Of a stretch of 64,000 bases of DNA, positions 49,371 to 58,505 are shown one piece after another (the first letter of the stretch is position 1; each line of letters opens with the position of its first letter). This DNA comes from Aliihoeflea sp. 40Bstr573. Its GTDB lineage: Bacteria; Pseudomonadota; Alphaproteobacteria; Rhizobiales; Rhizobiaceae. The translations under genes and the position numbers were made by a program. The DNA is taken from positions 124,001-188,000 of the forward strand of contig NZ_JAAAMH010000004.1 of NCBI RefSeq assembly GCF_024105655.1, in the 5' to 3' direction. The notes beneath the pieces are model-generated. The model ran no database searches and was not told the DNA's origin. It saw only the letters and a program-made list of their open reading frames with translations.

Positions 49371-50810
49371 TCAGCGGTCCGGCAGGACCTCGATCTCCGC
49401 GCGCCTCGCCTTGACCGCGGGCAGCCCAAGGACGAACTCCGCGAGGTCGCGCGGCAGCGCCAGCGTCACCTGCTCCTGCCCGTCGCTCGCAGCTTGCGCG
49501 AGGTCGGCGATCATGCCACCGGCCACCGTGTTGTTGGTCTGCGGGCTGATCAGGATGAAAGCGCCGGTGTCGCGGCAATCGGAAAAGCGGTCGAAGATCG
49601 CCTCTTCATCGAATCGCAGACGCACCCGGCCGATGGCATTGACGGGCAGCGCGCTGGACTTCGACCAGTGCCCGGCGGCGAGAACATAGGCCTCGTCGAC
49701 AGCGACACGCACGCGCTTCATGCGGCCGGCAGCCTTGAGCCAGAGGCGCGCGCCGTCCTTGAGCCCGTCCGGCTGGAGAGTGACGACCGTCGCGGTGAAA
49801 TCGCGGCCGGCAAGCGGTGTGGCATCGGCTGCGGTCAGGACATCGCCGCGCGCGGTGTCGACCTTGCGGTCGAAGACGAGCGTGACGGCCGCTCCGGCCT
49901 CGGCGCGCGGCACGTCGCCGTCGAAGGTGACGATGCGAGCAACCGAGACGGTTTGTCCGGACGGCGCAACGACGACGCGGTCGCCGACCGCGACTGCGCC
50001 GGCCGCGACCGTGCCCTGATAGCCGCGAAAGCTCTCGCCGGGGCGCGAGACGCGCTGGATCGGCATGCGGAAGGAAAGGCGGGAAGACTTCGCCGCAGGT
50101 GCCGCTTCGAGCGCCTCGATCAGTGTCGGGCCTGAATACCACTCAAGGTTCGCGCGCGCTGGCGAGACGATGTTCTCGCCCTTCAGCGCGGAAAGCGGGA
50201 TGGCGGTGATCGCCATGTCGCCGAGGCGGGCGGCATAGGCGCGGAACTCGAGTTCGATATCGTCGAAAACGGCGCGGTCATAGCCGACGAGGTCGATCTT
50301 GTTGACCGCGAGCACGACCTGCCGGATGCCCATCAGATGGACGATGGCGGCGTGGCGGCGCGTCTGTTCGAGAAGGCCGGCGCGCGCGTCGACGAGAAGT
50401 ACGGCGAGATCCGCGGTCGAGGCACCGGTTGCCATGTTGCGCGTGTACTGCTCGTGACCAGGCGTGTCGGCGACGATGAAGGCCCGCCTCGGTGTCTGGA
50501 AATAGCGATAGGCGACATCGATGGTGATGCCCTGTTCCTGTTCGGCCTTGAGTCCGTCGAGGAGGAGGCCGAAATCCGGCAGCGACAGATCGTTCTGCTT
50601 CGAGCCCTTGGCGATCAGCGCGGCGCGGTGATCCTCGGCGACCGACTTGGTATCCCAGAGCAGGCGGCCGATCAGCGTCGACTTGCCGTCGTCGACGCTG
50701 CCGCAGACGAGAAAGCGCAGACGGCGCCCGGCTTCGGGCTGTTGGGCGGCAGGGTCGGCTTCGCGCTCGAATTCGGGTTCGAGCTGCTGAATGTCGGCTT
50801 CGAGGCTCAT
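49371..50810 (-). CDS. cysN: Sulfate adenylyltransferase subunit 1 (GTPase)
   Basis: A 479-residue GTPase subunit of ATP sulfurylase. G1 is VCGSVDDGKSTLIGRLLWDT, G2/switch EQEQGITIDVAYRYFQTPRR, G3 VADTPGHEQYTRNMATGAS and G4 VLAVNKIDLVGYD. The length equals CysN alone; the APS kinase domain found in rhizobial NodQ/CysNC fusions is missing. With CysD it makes adenosine 5'-phosphosulfate from sulfate and ATP, driven by GTP. The start at 50810 is 2 bp after the cysD stop. No APS kinase gene is in view, in keeping with an APS-reducing pathway. Confidence 0.96.
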   Translation of the reverse strand: MSLEADIQQLEPEFEREADPAAQQPEAGRRLRFLVCGSVDDGKSTLIGRLLWDTKSVAEDHRAALIAKGSKQNDLSLPDFGLLLDGLKAEQEQGITIDVAYRYFQTPRRAFIVADTPGHEQYTRNMATGASTADLAVLLVDARAGLLEQTRRHAAIVHLMGIRQVVLAVNKIDLVGYDRAVFDDIELEFRAYAARLGDMAITAIPLSALKGENIVSPARANLEWYSGPTLIEALEAAPAAKSSRLSFRMPIQRVSRPGESFRGYQGTVAAGAVAVGDRVVVAPSGQTVSVARIVTFDGDVPRAEAGAAVTLVFDRKVDTARGDVLTAADATPLAGRDFTATVVTLQPDGLKDGARLWLKAAGRMKRVRVAVDEAYVLAAGHWSKSSALPVNAIGRVRLRFDEEAIFDRFSDCRDTGAFILISPQTNNTVAGGMIADLAQAASDGQEQVTLALPRDLAEFVLGLPAVKARRAEIEVLPDR

Positions 50811-50812
50811 GG

Positions 50813-51766
50813 TCAGAAATATCCTTCGAGCTTCTTCTTTTCCATCGAGCCCGCTTCGTCCCGGTCGATCGCTCGGCCCTGGCGTTCGGAAACGGTCGCG
50901 GTGGTGATCTCGTCGATGATGTCGTCGATTGTCGCGGCCTCGGAGAAGATGCCGCCGGAGAGCGCAAAGCAGCCGAGCGTGCGGAAGCGGATCGACCCTT
51001 CCTGACGCACTTCGCCGGGCCACAGTTCCAACCGCTCGTCCTCGGCGAGGATGATCATCCCGTCGCGCAGCACGAAGGGGCGGCGCTTGGCGAAATAGAG
51101 ATCGACGATCGGGATTTCTTCGGACTTGATGTAGTGCCAGACGTCGAGTTCGGTCCAGTTGGACAGCGGAAAGACGCGCACGCTTTCACCGCGGGCGATG
51201 CGGCCATTGTAGAGATTCCAGAGCTCCGGCCGCTGGTTGCGGGCATCCCAACGATGGTCCGGCGAGCGGAAGGAGAAGATCCGCTCCTTGGAGCGGGAGG
51301 CGTCCTCGTCGCGCCGCGCGCCGCCGAAGGCCGCGTCGAAGCGGCCGGCGTCGAGCGCCTGACGCAGCGCCTCGGTCTTCATCACTTCGGTGAAGTAGGA
51401 CGAGCCGTGCTTGAGCGGGCTCAGCCCCTCGGCCGCGCCGCGCGGGTTGGTGTGGACGCGAAGGTCGAGATCGAGGTCGCGCGCGGTCTGGTCGCGAAAC
51501 GCGATCATCTGCGAGAACTTCCAGCCGGTATCGACGTGGAGCAGCGGAAACGGAATCGGCTCGGGCCAGAATGCCTTGCGCGCGACGTGCAGCAGGACGG
51601 AGGAATCCTTGCCCACCGAATAGAGCATCACCGGCCGCTCGAACTCGGCCGCGACCTCGCGGAAAATGTGGATCGCTTCGTTCTCGAGCGCTTTGATATG
51701 GGGTGAAAGGCGGCTGGACCGGATGCTGTCGTCGGTCCTCTGGAGGCGGGCTGTGGCTGCGGTCAT
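50813..51766 (-). CDS. cysD: Sulfate adenylyltransferase subunit 2
   Basis: A 317-residue catalytic subunit of ATP sulfurylase. Key blocks are [39 protein letters not shown] (PP-loop), [36 protein letters not shown] and the conserved C-terminus [10 protein letters not shown]. It transfers AMP from ATP to sulfate, with CysN as GTP-driven partner. The ATG at 51766 overlaps the cysH stop (ATGA) and precedes cysN by 2 bp, so cysH-cysD-cysN is one operon. Confidence 0.97.
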   Translation of the reverse strand: MTAATARLQRTDDSIRSSRLSPHIKALENEAIHIFREVAAEFERPVMLYSVGKDSSVLLHVARKAFWPEPIPFPLLHVDTGWKFSQMIAFRDQTARDLDLDLRVHTNPRGAAEGLSPLKHGSSYFTEVMKTEALRQALDAGRFDAAFGGARRDEDASRSKERIFSFRSPDHRWDARNQRPELWNLYNGRIARGESVRVFPLSNWTELDVWHYIKSEEIPIVDLYFAKRRPFVLRDGMIILAEDERLELWPGEVRQEGSIRFRTLGCFALSGGIFSEAATIDDIIDEITTATVSERQGRAIDRDEAGSMEKKKLEGYF

Positions 51767-52533
51767 GTGGCGGGCACTTGCACTTTCGGGGAGGAGATCG
51801 GGGTGATCGGCGCGGCGGCGTCCTTGACGTGGAGACCGCATTCGCGGGTCTGGTCCTGTTCCCACCACCAGCGGCCGGCACGTTCGGGCTCGCCCGGCTT
51901 GATCGCACGGGTACAGGGCTCGCAGCCGATCGAGGGGTAGCCACGCGCATGGAGCGGGTTGAGCGGGATTTCGTGACGTTGCGCATAGGCGCGGATGGCT
52001 TCGAGCGTGACGTCGGCGAGCGGGTTCACTTTCAGGAGCCCGCGCTGGTCGTCCCATTCGGCGAGCGGGGTATCGGCGCGCGCGCCGGACTGGCCGCGCC
52101 TGACGCCGGTAATCCAGATCGCAGCCCCGTCGAGCGCCAGCGCGAGCGGTCGCAGCTTGCGGATGTCGCAGCAGGCATGGCGCGCCTCGACGCTGTCATA
52201 GAAGCCGTTGAGGCCGTAGAGCTGTCGAAAGGCCTCCACGTCGACCGGAGCCGGACGATAGCGCTCGATGGCGAGGGCGAAGCGCTTCTCGGTCTCCTCG
52301 ATCAGCGCGCGCGTCTCGTCGAAGAGCCGGCCCGTGTCGAGCGTGACGATCTCGATCGAGCCCGCCGTACCCGAGCGCGCGATGGCGGCCGTGATGGCCT
52401 GGTCCTCGATACCAAGCGACGTCGTGAAGACTTTGCGGCCGGCAAAACGCGCCACGCGCTGGAGCCGCGCTTCCAGATCGAGGGAGGCAAGTTCGCCGGC
52501 GAGGTCGCCTATCGGGGCAGATATATGCGTCAT
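51763..52533 (-). CDS. cysH: Adenylylsulfate (APS) reductase, 4Fe-4S type
   Basis: A 256-residue assimilatory reductase. It shows [19 protein letters not shown] (PP-loop like), the cluster cysteines in [14 protein letters not shown] and [13 protein letters not shown], and the C-terminal catalytic cysteine in QTRECGLH. The two Cys-Cys pairs mark the iron-sulfur APS-reducing class rather than the PAPS-specific class. It reduces APS to sulfite with thioredoxin. It is the first gene of the cys operon. The upstream 179 bp carry only a short CCGCG/CGCGG dyad near 52630; no regulator or riboswitch is recognised. Confidence 0.95.
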   Translation of the reverse strand: MTHISAPIGDLAGELASLDLEARLQRVARFAGRKVFTTSLGIEDQAITAAIARSGTAGSIEIVTLDTGRLFDETRALIEETEKRFALAIERYRPAPVDVEAFRQLYGLNGFYDSVEARHACCDIRKLRPLALALDGAAIWITGVRRGQSGARADTPLAEWDDQRGLLKVNPLADVTLEAIRAYAQRHEIPLNPLHARGYPSIGCEPCTRAIKPGEPERAGRWWWEQDQTRECGLHVKDAAAPITPISSPKVQVPAT

Positions 52534-52712
52534 GACCGCAAAGATGCGGGATCAAAGCGCGCCGCGACAGGAAACAGGCTCTCATTTTGCCGCGCAAGCG
52601 AGCAAATTCGAACCCGTTTCGCCGCGCCCGCGCAATTCGCGGCCTCAAATGGGCGGGGGAAGATCCTCGACGCGCGCTGCCTGAAGGCGAAGCGGATGGT
52701 TTGTCGAACGAC

Positions 52713-54017
52713 TCAGATTGCCGAAAACACTTCGGAGAAGACCGAGACGGGCGCATTGCGGTCGGCCAGCGCATAGACCCCGTCGATCAGCTCGCGAGCT
52801 GCGGCGGCGTCGAAGCCGGCAAGGCCGAGCAGTTCGACGGCCTTGACGGTCAGCTCCTCCCGGTCGAGCGGGTTTTCCGGATCGCCCTTGCAGGCCGCGC
52901 GGCGTTCCTCGAGCCACTCGCCTCCGACCCTTGCCTTAACACTTGCGCCCCATGCGTCGGGATAGGCCGCCTCGATCTTCGGATCGACGGCGAGCGCGGT
53001 GATGCCGCGAAGCTGCCGCGCGGCGTCGCGGTGCTCGCCATCGAAGGAGGCGGTGGTGACTGCCCCGGTGCGGATCGCCTCGGCGACGCAGTGCTGGAGC
53101 GAGAATTTCGCGCCATAGGGCTCGGTCGGCTCCGGTCGGTCGCACACGTCCAGCGCCGCGCGATAGGTCTCGACCCGGATTTCCTCGGGCGGAGCGCCGG
53201 CAAGCCGTGCATGGAGCGCAAGCGCAGCGTCGATCGCCGGATGCGTATGACGGCAGCACGGCCAGGGTTTGATCGAGGTCTGGACGAGTTCCCACGGCCC
53301 TTGCCGATCGGCGAGCACGGCCTCGGGAACGGAGTCCGGGCAAAACGCGGCAAAGAAGCCTTTCTCGCCTTCCAGAATCGTGTCGGCTCCGGTGAACCCC
53401 TGGCGCGCGAGGAGGGCGGCAATGACGCCGGATTCGGCCGCACGCGCGGTATGCAGATGCTTGTTCATCGCGCCGGCCGACAGGAACTCCCAGACACCGC
53501 CCGATTGTGTGCCGGCATTGCCGAGCGCCCATACGGCCTGGTCCTCGTCGAGGTCGAGGAGATGGGCAGCAGCCATCGCCGCCCCGAACGTGCCGCAGGT
53601 CGCGGTGTTATGCCAGACCCGGTAATGCGCCTTGCCGACGGCGTTGCCGACCCGGCAGCAGGCCTCATAACCGTGAAGGACCGCAAGAAGGAAATCGCGG
53701 CCGCTCGCCTGCATCGTTTCGGCCAAGGCGGCCGCTGCGGGGACGACGACGGTGCCTGGATGGGTGACGGAGGTGCGGTGAAGGTCGTCGAGCTCGAGAA
53801 TGTGCGCCAGCCCGCCAAAATAGAACGCCCGGCGGCCCGCGTCCTGCGTCGACCATGAGGACAGCGTCGAAATCGCCCGGGCCGGAACCGTTTTCCGCGC
53901 GGCGAGCGCGCAGGCAAGCGTATCGACGACGAAGCCGGCGGCGCGCTCCAGGTCGGCATCGGTGACGGGCTTGTTGCGGATCAGCCGGACGAGTTCGCGG
54001 GTCAGTGTCATGGTCAC
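52713..54017 (-). CDS. MmgE/PrpD family protein
   Basis: A 434-residue protein of the PrpD fold. Recognisable parts are GFVVDTLACALAARKTVPAR, LELDDLHRTSVTHPGTVVVP (substrate/active-site region), the LHGYEACCRVGNAVG helix and KPWPCCRHTHPAIDAALALH. Family members are 2-methylcitrate dehydratase, cis-aconitate decarboxylase and isomerases of dicarboxylates. The GTG at 54017 gives the GTGA overlap with the upstream MaoC-like stop; the ATG at 54011 is an alternative. The operon with MaoC-like hydratase and acyl-CoA dehydrogenase suggests catabolism of a small branched dicarboxylate such as itaconate, mesaconate or a relative. Confidence 0.92.
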   Translation of the reverse strand: MTMTLTRELVRLIRNKPVTDADLERAAGFVVDTLACALAARKTVPARAISTLSSWSTQDAGRRAFYFGGLAHILELDDLHRTSVTHPGTVVVPAAAALAETMQASGRDFLLAVLHGYEACCRVGNAVGKAHYRVWHNTATCGTFGAAMAAAHLLDLDEDQAVWALGNAGTQSGGVWEFLSAGAMNKHLHTARAAESGVIAALLARQGFTGADTILEGEKGFFAAFCPDSVPEAVLADRQGPWELVQTSIKPWPCCRHTHPAIDAALALHARLAGAPPEEIRVETYRAALDVCDRPEPTEPYGAKFSLQHCVAEAIRTGAVTTASFDGEHRDAARQLRGITALAVDPKIEAAYPDAWGASVKARVGGEWLEERRAACKGDPENPLDREELTVKAVELLGLAGFDAAAARELIDGVYALADRNAPVSVFSEVFSAI

Positions 54018-54847
54018 AAGTCCGTGGTCGAGGTCATGATCAGGCGGTCGTCGGCGGCGCGGGCTTCGAGCACCATCGCGCCCTCGCCCGCAACTTCGAC
54101 GAGGCGGATCGCCGTTCCGCAGAAGACAGGCGACATCGCCCGGAAGGAAAAGGTGGACGGCCGCTTGCCGGCAATCTCGCGAGCGCGCTCGAAAAGCAGC
54201 ATGGCGACCAGCGGGCCGTGGACGATCAATCCGGGGTAATGCTCGACCCCGGTCACATAGGGCTGGTCGTAGTGGATGCGGTGGCCGTTATAGGTGAGCG
54301 CGGAAAAGCGGAAGAGCATCACCTCGTCGGGCGTGACCGTCATCTCCGACAGGGCGGGCTTTTCGGAGCGCGGGGCGGGCGGCTTCGATGCCGTCGGATC
54401 TTCCGCCTCGCGATAGACGATGTCGTGCTCCTCGGTGGCAGCCACCTTGCCGCCCTGCACGATCTCGTGCCGCACGGTGACGAAGGCGAGCGGACCCGAC
54501 CGGCCCTCTTTCCTGGCGACCGACTGAATGCTCGAGCGCTTCTCGGCCTCAGTGCCGAAGGCGAGGTCGCCCGGGAACGTAAACCGACCGCCGGCATACA
54601 TGCGGCGCGGCAGCGGGATCGGCGGCACGAACCCGCCCTTGGCCGCATGGCCGTCAGGACCGGTCGCGTTGCGCGCCGTCGCCTCGAGGAAGTAAAACCA
54701 ATGCCAGAGCGGCGGCAGCGTCGCATCACCCGCGGTAAACGACGTCGACCAGTCGCCAAGCATTGCACTTGCGCGCGTTGCAGGCGAGCGCACGATGTCG
54801 TCGGTGACGCTTCGGGTCCGGCCGACCCAGTCGCTGTAATCCGTCAT
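54014..54847 (-). CDS. MaoC-like acyl-CoA dehydratase (FAS1-like/mesaconyl-CoA hydratase type)
   Basis: A 277-residue double hot-dog protein. The first half resembles the FAS1-like dehydratase N-domain (LPPLWHWFYFLEATARNATG, PRRMYAGGRFTF), the second the MaoC-type hot-dog with FSALTYNGHRIHYDQPYVTG, then EHYPGLIVHGPLVAMLLFE. The Asn-x-x-x-Ile-His and Y-P-G-L-I-V-H-G elements hold the catalytic Asp/His pair of hydratase-2. Close families are mesaconyl-C4-CoA and itaconyl-CoA hydratases. It precedes mmgE with an overlap and follows the dehydrogenase by 8 bp. Exact substrate is inferred. Confidence 0.88.
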   Translation of the reverse strand: MTDYSDWVGRTRSVTDDIVRSPATRASAMLGDWSTSFTAGDATLPPLWHWFYFLEATARNATGPDGHAAKGGFVPPIPLPRRMYAGGRFTFPGDLAFGTEAEKRSSIQSVARKEGRSGPLAFVTVRHEIVQGGKVAATEEHDIVYREAEDPTASKPPAPRSEKPALSEMTVTPDEVMLFRFSALTYNGHRIHYDQPYVTGVEHYPGLIVHGPLVAMLLFERAREIAGKRPSTFSFRAMSPVFCGTAIRLVEVAGEGAMVLEARAADDRLIMTSTTDL

Positions 54848-54855
54848 GATCGCCT

Positions 54856-56028
54856 TCAGAACGAGCGGGGAAGGCCGAGCACTTTCTCGGCTACGTTGGA
54901 GAGGATCAGATTGGTCGAGATCGGAGCGATCTGGTAGAGGCGGGTCTCGCGAAACTTGCGCTCGACGTCATATTCCTCGGCGAAACCGAAACCGCCATGT
55001 GTCTGCAGGCAGGTATCCGCCGCGCGCCAGGACGCTTCCGAGGCCAGCATCTTCGCCATGTTGGCCTCCGCCCCGCAAGGTTCGCCGCGATCGAACATCT
55101 CGGCTGCGTGACGCACGGCAAGGCGGGCGGCATGGAGCTCGACATGGTTGCGCGCGATCGGAAACTGGATGCCCTGATTCTGGCCGATCGGGCGCCCGAA
55201 CACCTTGCGTTCCTTGGCGTAGTTCGTCGCCCGCTCGATGAACCAGCGGGAGTCGCCGATGCATTCGGCCGCGATCAGGATGCGCTCGGCATTCATGCCG
55301 TCGAGTATGTAGCGAAAACCCTTGTGCGCCTCGCCGATCAGCGCGTCGGCCGGGATTTCGAGATTGTCGAAGAAGATTTCCGTCGTCGCGTGATTGATCA
55401 TCGTCGCGATCGGCGTGATCCGCATCCGGTCCTTCGGAGCGGCCTTCATGTCGACGATGAAGACCGATAGGCCATCGGTGCGCGAAGCCAAGGAACCCTT
55501 CGGCGCGGTGCGGGCGAGCAGGATCATCAGGTCGGAATGCTCGGCCCGGCTCGTCCAGACCTTCTGGCCGTTGACGACATAGGTGTCGCCGCGCTTCTCC
55601 GCCGTCGTCGCGATCGAGAGCGTATCGGTGCCTGCGCCGGGCTCCGTGACGCCGAAGGCCTGCAGGCGCAGTTCGCCGCTTGCGATCTTCGGCAGGTAGC
55701 GTTGCTTCTGCGCCTCGCTGCCATGGCGCAGCAGCGTGCCCATCGTGTACATCTGCGCGTGGCAAGCGGCCCCGTTGGCGCCCGAGGCGTGCACTTCCTC
55801 AAGGATGGCAGCCGCGGCACGCAGGGGCAGCCCACTGCCGCCATACTCGGCCGGGATCAACGCTGCCAGAAGCCCCGCCTCGGCCATCGCGGTGACGAAT
55901 TCGGTCGGATATTCCCGCGCGCGATCGACCTTTCGCCAATAGGCGTCGGGAAAGCGCCTGCAAAGCGCGCGCGTCGTCTCGCGGATCGGCTCGAGGTCGT
56001 CGTCGGAAATCGTCTGTGCGGCGTTCAT
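54856..56028 (-). CDS. Acyl-CoA dehydrogenase with unusual active-site segment
   Basis: A 390-residue flavoprotein. FAD and substrate blocks are intact: AFGVTEPGAGTDTLSIATTA, KVWTSRAEHSDLMILLART, GMNAERILIAAECIGDS and QTHGGFGFAEEYDVERKFR. The segment that carries the catalytic glutamate in many relatives (Y-E-G-T) reads RLYQIAPISTNLILSN, so that base is missing or placed elsewhere. It starts at the ATG 56028; eleven more residues are open upstream. It heads the three-gene operon acd-maoC-mmgE, divergent from a LysR gene. It probably oxidises a branched or dicarboxylic acyl-CoA. Confidence 0.9.
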   Translation of the reverse strand: MNAAQTISDDDLEPIRETTRALCRRFPDAYWRKVDRAREYPTEFVTAMAEAGLLAALIPAEYGGSGLPLRAAAAILEEVHASGANGAACHAQMYTMGTLLRHGSEAQKQRYLPKIASGELRLQAFGVTEPGAGTDTLSIATTAEKRGDTYVVNGQKVWTSRAEHSDLMILLARTAPKGSLASRTDGLSVFIVDMKAAPKDRMRITPIATMINHATTEIFFDNLEIPADALIGEAHKGFRYILDGMNAERILIAAECIGDSRWFIERATNYAKERKVFGRPIGQNQGIQFPIARNHVELHAARLAVRHAAEMFDRGEPCGAEANMAKMLASEASWRAADTCLQTHGGFGFAEEYDVERKFRETRLYQIAPISTNLILSNVAEKVLGLPRSF

Positions 56029-56090
56029 CGGTCTCGCGTGGGCTGCAGTATGGGCCCGCAAACTGTGCCCGAACCGGCTCTAAGGCAAAG

Positions 56091-56125
56091 ATAATTTCCT
56101 TTTAGCGACGATATGATTTCATTAT
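56091..56125. promoter_or_regulatory. AT-rich divergent regulatory region (possible LysR site)
   Basis: ATAAT (56091-56095) and ATTAT (56121-56125) flank an AT-rich stretch within the 107-bp gap between the dehydrogenase operon and the LysR gene. The AT content stands out from the surroundings. The arms are short, so the site is only a candidate. Confidence 0.35.
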
Positions 56126-56135
56126 AGCCTGCCGC

Positions 56136-57125
56136 ATGGACATGCGTCATCTCCGCTACTTCATCGCCATCGCCGAGGAAGGGTCTCTGTCGAAGGCCGC
56201 CGAGCGGCTGAACGTCGCCCAGCCCGCGCTGAGCCAGCACATGCGCAATATCGAGGAAGATCTGAAGGTCACGCTGCTCTTCCGCTCCTCGCGCGGCGTG
56301 CAGTTGACGGAGGCCGGCAAGCGGCTGCTCGAACACGGTCGGCTGGTGGTGGATTCCTTCCAGCAGCTCGCCGACATTGTCGGCGGCACCGAGGTCGAGC
56401 TGTCCGGAGAGGTTCGATTCGGCCTGCCAGGGACGGTGAGCCAGGTGCTCTCCGCCCGGCTGATCGACGAAGCCTCAAGGCGCTATCCGAAGATCCGGCT
56501 GAGGATCGCCGAGGCGATGAGCGGCTTCATCTTCGACTGGCTGCGTGAGGGCAAGGTCGACATCGCCGTCCTCTACCGTGCCCGCGAGACGCGCGACCTG
56601 ACGCTGACGCCGGTGCTTTCGGAGGAACTGCGCCTGTTCGCGGCGCCGGGAATGAGCGTTGGCGCGGCGCAGCCGGGCCGCGACGCCGTTCCCTATGTCG
56701 ACGCGATCCGACTGCCGCTGATCGTGCCGAGCCCCGGCCATGGCCTGCGCGACCTTCTGGACGAAATGGCGCTCAGCCACTGCGATGTGCCGCTCAATGC
56801 GCGCACCGAAATCGATTCCTATGCGCCGATCAAGACACTGGTCGAGCAGGGCCTTGGCTATTCCATACTGCCGGCGATGGCGATCAAGGCAGAGACGGAG
56901 GCGGGACGGCTAGTCGCCTGGCGGCTCTGCGAGCCGGAACTGCGCCGCCAGCTCCTTCTCGCAACGCCGGCCGACCGGCCCATGAGCAGCGCCACCAGGG
57001 CGATCGAGGCCCTCACGATGGAGATGCTGTCGCAGCTCGTTGGCGAAGGCATCTGGCAGGCGCGGCTCCTTTACGAACATCGGCAAGGCGCGAGCGCTCC
57101 GCGCAAGGCCGTCCCTTCTTCATGA
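56136..57125 (+). CDS. LysR-family transcriptional regulator
   Basis: A 329-residue regulator. The N-terminal helix-turn-helix is MDMRHLRYFIAIAEEGSLSK then AAERLNVAQPALSQHMRNIE, followed by the effector domain (GEVRFGLPGTVSQVLSARLI onward). The N-terminus is of the Nac/CysB-like subgroup (MDMRHLRYF). It diverges from the dehydrogenase operon and converges with the CoA-transferase gene, overlapping its end by six bases. It most likely activates the dehydrogenase operon in response to the substrate or a CoA ester. The C-terminus is rich in basic residues. Confidence 0.94.
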   Translation: MDMRHLRYFIAIAEEGSLSKAAERLNVAQPALSQHMRNIEEDLKVTLLFRSSRGVQLTEAGKRLLEHGRLVVDSFQQLADIVGGTEVELSGEVRFGLPGTVSQVLSARLIDEASRRYPKIRLRIAEAMSGFIFDWLREGKVDIAVLYRARETRDLTLTPVLSEELRLFAAPGMSVGAAQPGRDAVPYVDAIRLPLIVPSPGHGLRDLLDEMALSHCDVPLNARTEIDSYAPIKTLVEQGLGYSILPAMAIKAETEAGRLVAWRLCEPELRRQLLLATPADRPMSSATRAIEALTMEMLSQLVGEGIWQARLLYEHRQGASAPRKAVPSS

Positions 57126-58262
57126 TGCCTTGCGGTCGCGCCCAGGCTTGAATTCTGCGCGAAGGGCGCCCGTATGGCTGCCCAGCACCGGCACCGGGCC
57201 GGGCGTGCGCACAGTGCCGTCGAAGCTCGCCGCACGTGAGAACATGCGGATTTCGCCGCCGGGAACGGCCAGATCGACGAAGCGCGCCTGCGGATGATCC
57301 TCGATGTCGGCGACTTCGGAGACCTTGCCATAGGCGATCGAAGCCGCCTGAAGGCGCTCGACGACCTCATGGCCGTTCAGCCGGCCAAGCGCTTCCTGAA
57401 CCGCCTGGTCCGTCTCGGCGCGCCGCGCCACGCGGTCGTTGTTGGTGGCAAACGACGGATCGGCCGCAAGATCGGGCCGCGAAAGAACGTCAAGACAGAG
57501 CTTTCGCCATTCGACGTCGTTCTGGATCGAGATCAGGAATGACTGTCCGTCCTTCGCATCGAAGATGCCGTAAGGCGCGATGGACGGATGCGCGAGGCCC
57601 AGCCTTTTCGGCGTCGAGTTGCCATAATGGTGCGCGATCCAGGGGACGTTCATCCAGTCCATCAGCGAATGGAAGAGCGAGACCTCGATATGCGTCCCCT
57701 CGCCCGTCCGGCCCCGCGCGATCAGCGCCTCGAGGATCGCCTCGTAGGCATGCATCCCGGTGGCGATGTCGCAGACCGAGACGCCGACACGGGCCGGCCC
57801 GTGCTCCGTGCCGGTGATCGAGGAAAGTCCGCTTTCGGCCTGGACGAGAAGGTCGTAGGCCTTGCGCTCGGCCATGGGGCCGGACGCGCCATAGCCCGAT
57901 ATGGCGCAGGTGATGAGGCGCGGATTGGCTGCGCGAAGCACCTCGTGACCAAGACCCAGGCGAGTGGCCGCGCCGGGCGCCAGATTCTGGATGAAGATGT
58001 CCGCGCCCTTGAGCATCTCGCGCACCATGGCAAGGTCGTCTTCGGCCCGCAGGTCGACGACGCAGCTTTCCTTGCCACCATTCAGCCAGACGAAATAAGA
58101 CGATGAGCCCTCGGCAAAGCTGTCATAGTTGCGCGCGAAATCGCCCTCGGCGCGCTCCAGCTTGATGACGCGCGCACCCGCCTCCGCCAACCGTTCTGAG
58201 GCGTAGGGGGCCGCGACCGCCTGTTCGAGCGCGACCACGAGAAGACCGTCGAGTGGCTTCAT
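57120..58262 (-). CDS. CaiB/BaiF family (class III) CoA-transferase
   Basis: A 380-residue enzyme of the formyl-CoA transferase family. The N-terminus GLLVVALEQAVAAPYASERL, then ARVIKLERAEGDFARNYDSF binds CoA; YGASGPMAERKAYDLLVQAE has the catalytic Asp137, and GTHIEVSLFHSLMDWMNVPW is typical. It moves CoA from a donor such as succinyl-CoA to the acid to be degraded. With the MaoC-like hydratase and MmgE/PrpD protein nearby, it may activate itaconate, mesaconate or a similar acid. It converges with LysR (six-base overlap of the 3' ends). It stands alone on its transcript. Confidence 0.93.
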   Translation of the reverse strand: MKPLDGLLVVALEQAVAAPYASERLAEAGARVIKLERAEGDFARNYDSFAEGSSSYFVWLNGGKESCVVDLRAEDDLAMVREMLKGADIFIQNLAPGAATRLGLGHEVLRAANPRLITCAISGYGASGPMAERKAYDLLVQAESGLSSITGTEHGPARVGVSVCDIATGMHAYEAILEALIARGRTGEGTHIEVSLFHSLMDWMNVPWIAHHYGNSTPKRLGLAHPSIAPYGIFDAKDGQSFLISIQNDVEWRKLCLDVLSRPDLAADPSFATNNDRVARRAETDQAVQEALGRLNGHEVVERLQAASIAYGKVSEVADIEDHPQARFVDLAVPGGEIRMFSRAASFDGTVRTPGPVPVLGSHTGALRAEFKPGRDRKAS

Positions 58263-58399
58263 GCGGTTTTACCTCCATTCGTTTGGACACGGATCGTGGT
58301 CGGCATTGCGGACCGGCGCCAATACTTATGCGCTATCTGGCCTATAACATTCTGTTTTGGCGCAGGCGCACGGCCCCAGGGATCGAAGACTCCTCAAGC

Positions 58400-58428
58400 G
58401 AAAGCCGGCTCGTAGAACCGGCCTTTCA
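58400..58428 (-). terminator. Terminator after the SDR/ALDH genes
   Basis: AAAG-CCGG (58401-58408), 9-base loop, CCGG-C-CTTT (58418-58426), with a one-base bulge. It lies about 80 bp beyond the SDR stop. The rest of the 58263-58505 gap has an AT-rich part near 58320-58365 that may be the CoA-transferase promoter. Confidence 0.55.
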
Positions 58429-58505
58429 AAGGGCAACTTGAGCGCTGCCGGAATGAGTCAGGCGGGCGCATGCACGAAAACGGGGCGCGTCGTCCTGAGC
58501 TGCGG

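Noticed and set aside
52534-52712. Riboswitch (SAM-type) upstream of cysH
   Set aside because: Only a 5-bp dyad is visible; none of the conserved helices of SAM-I or SAM-II could be found.
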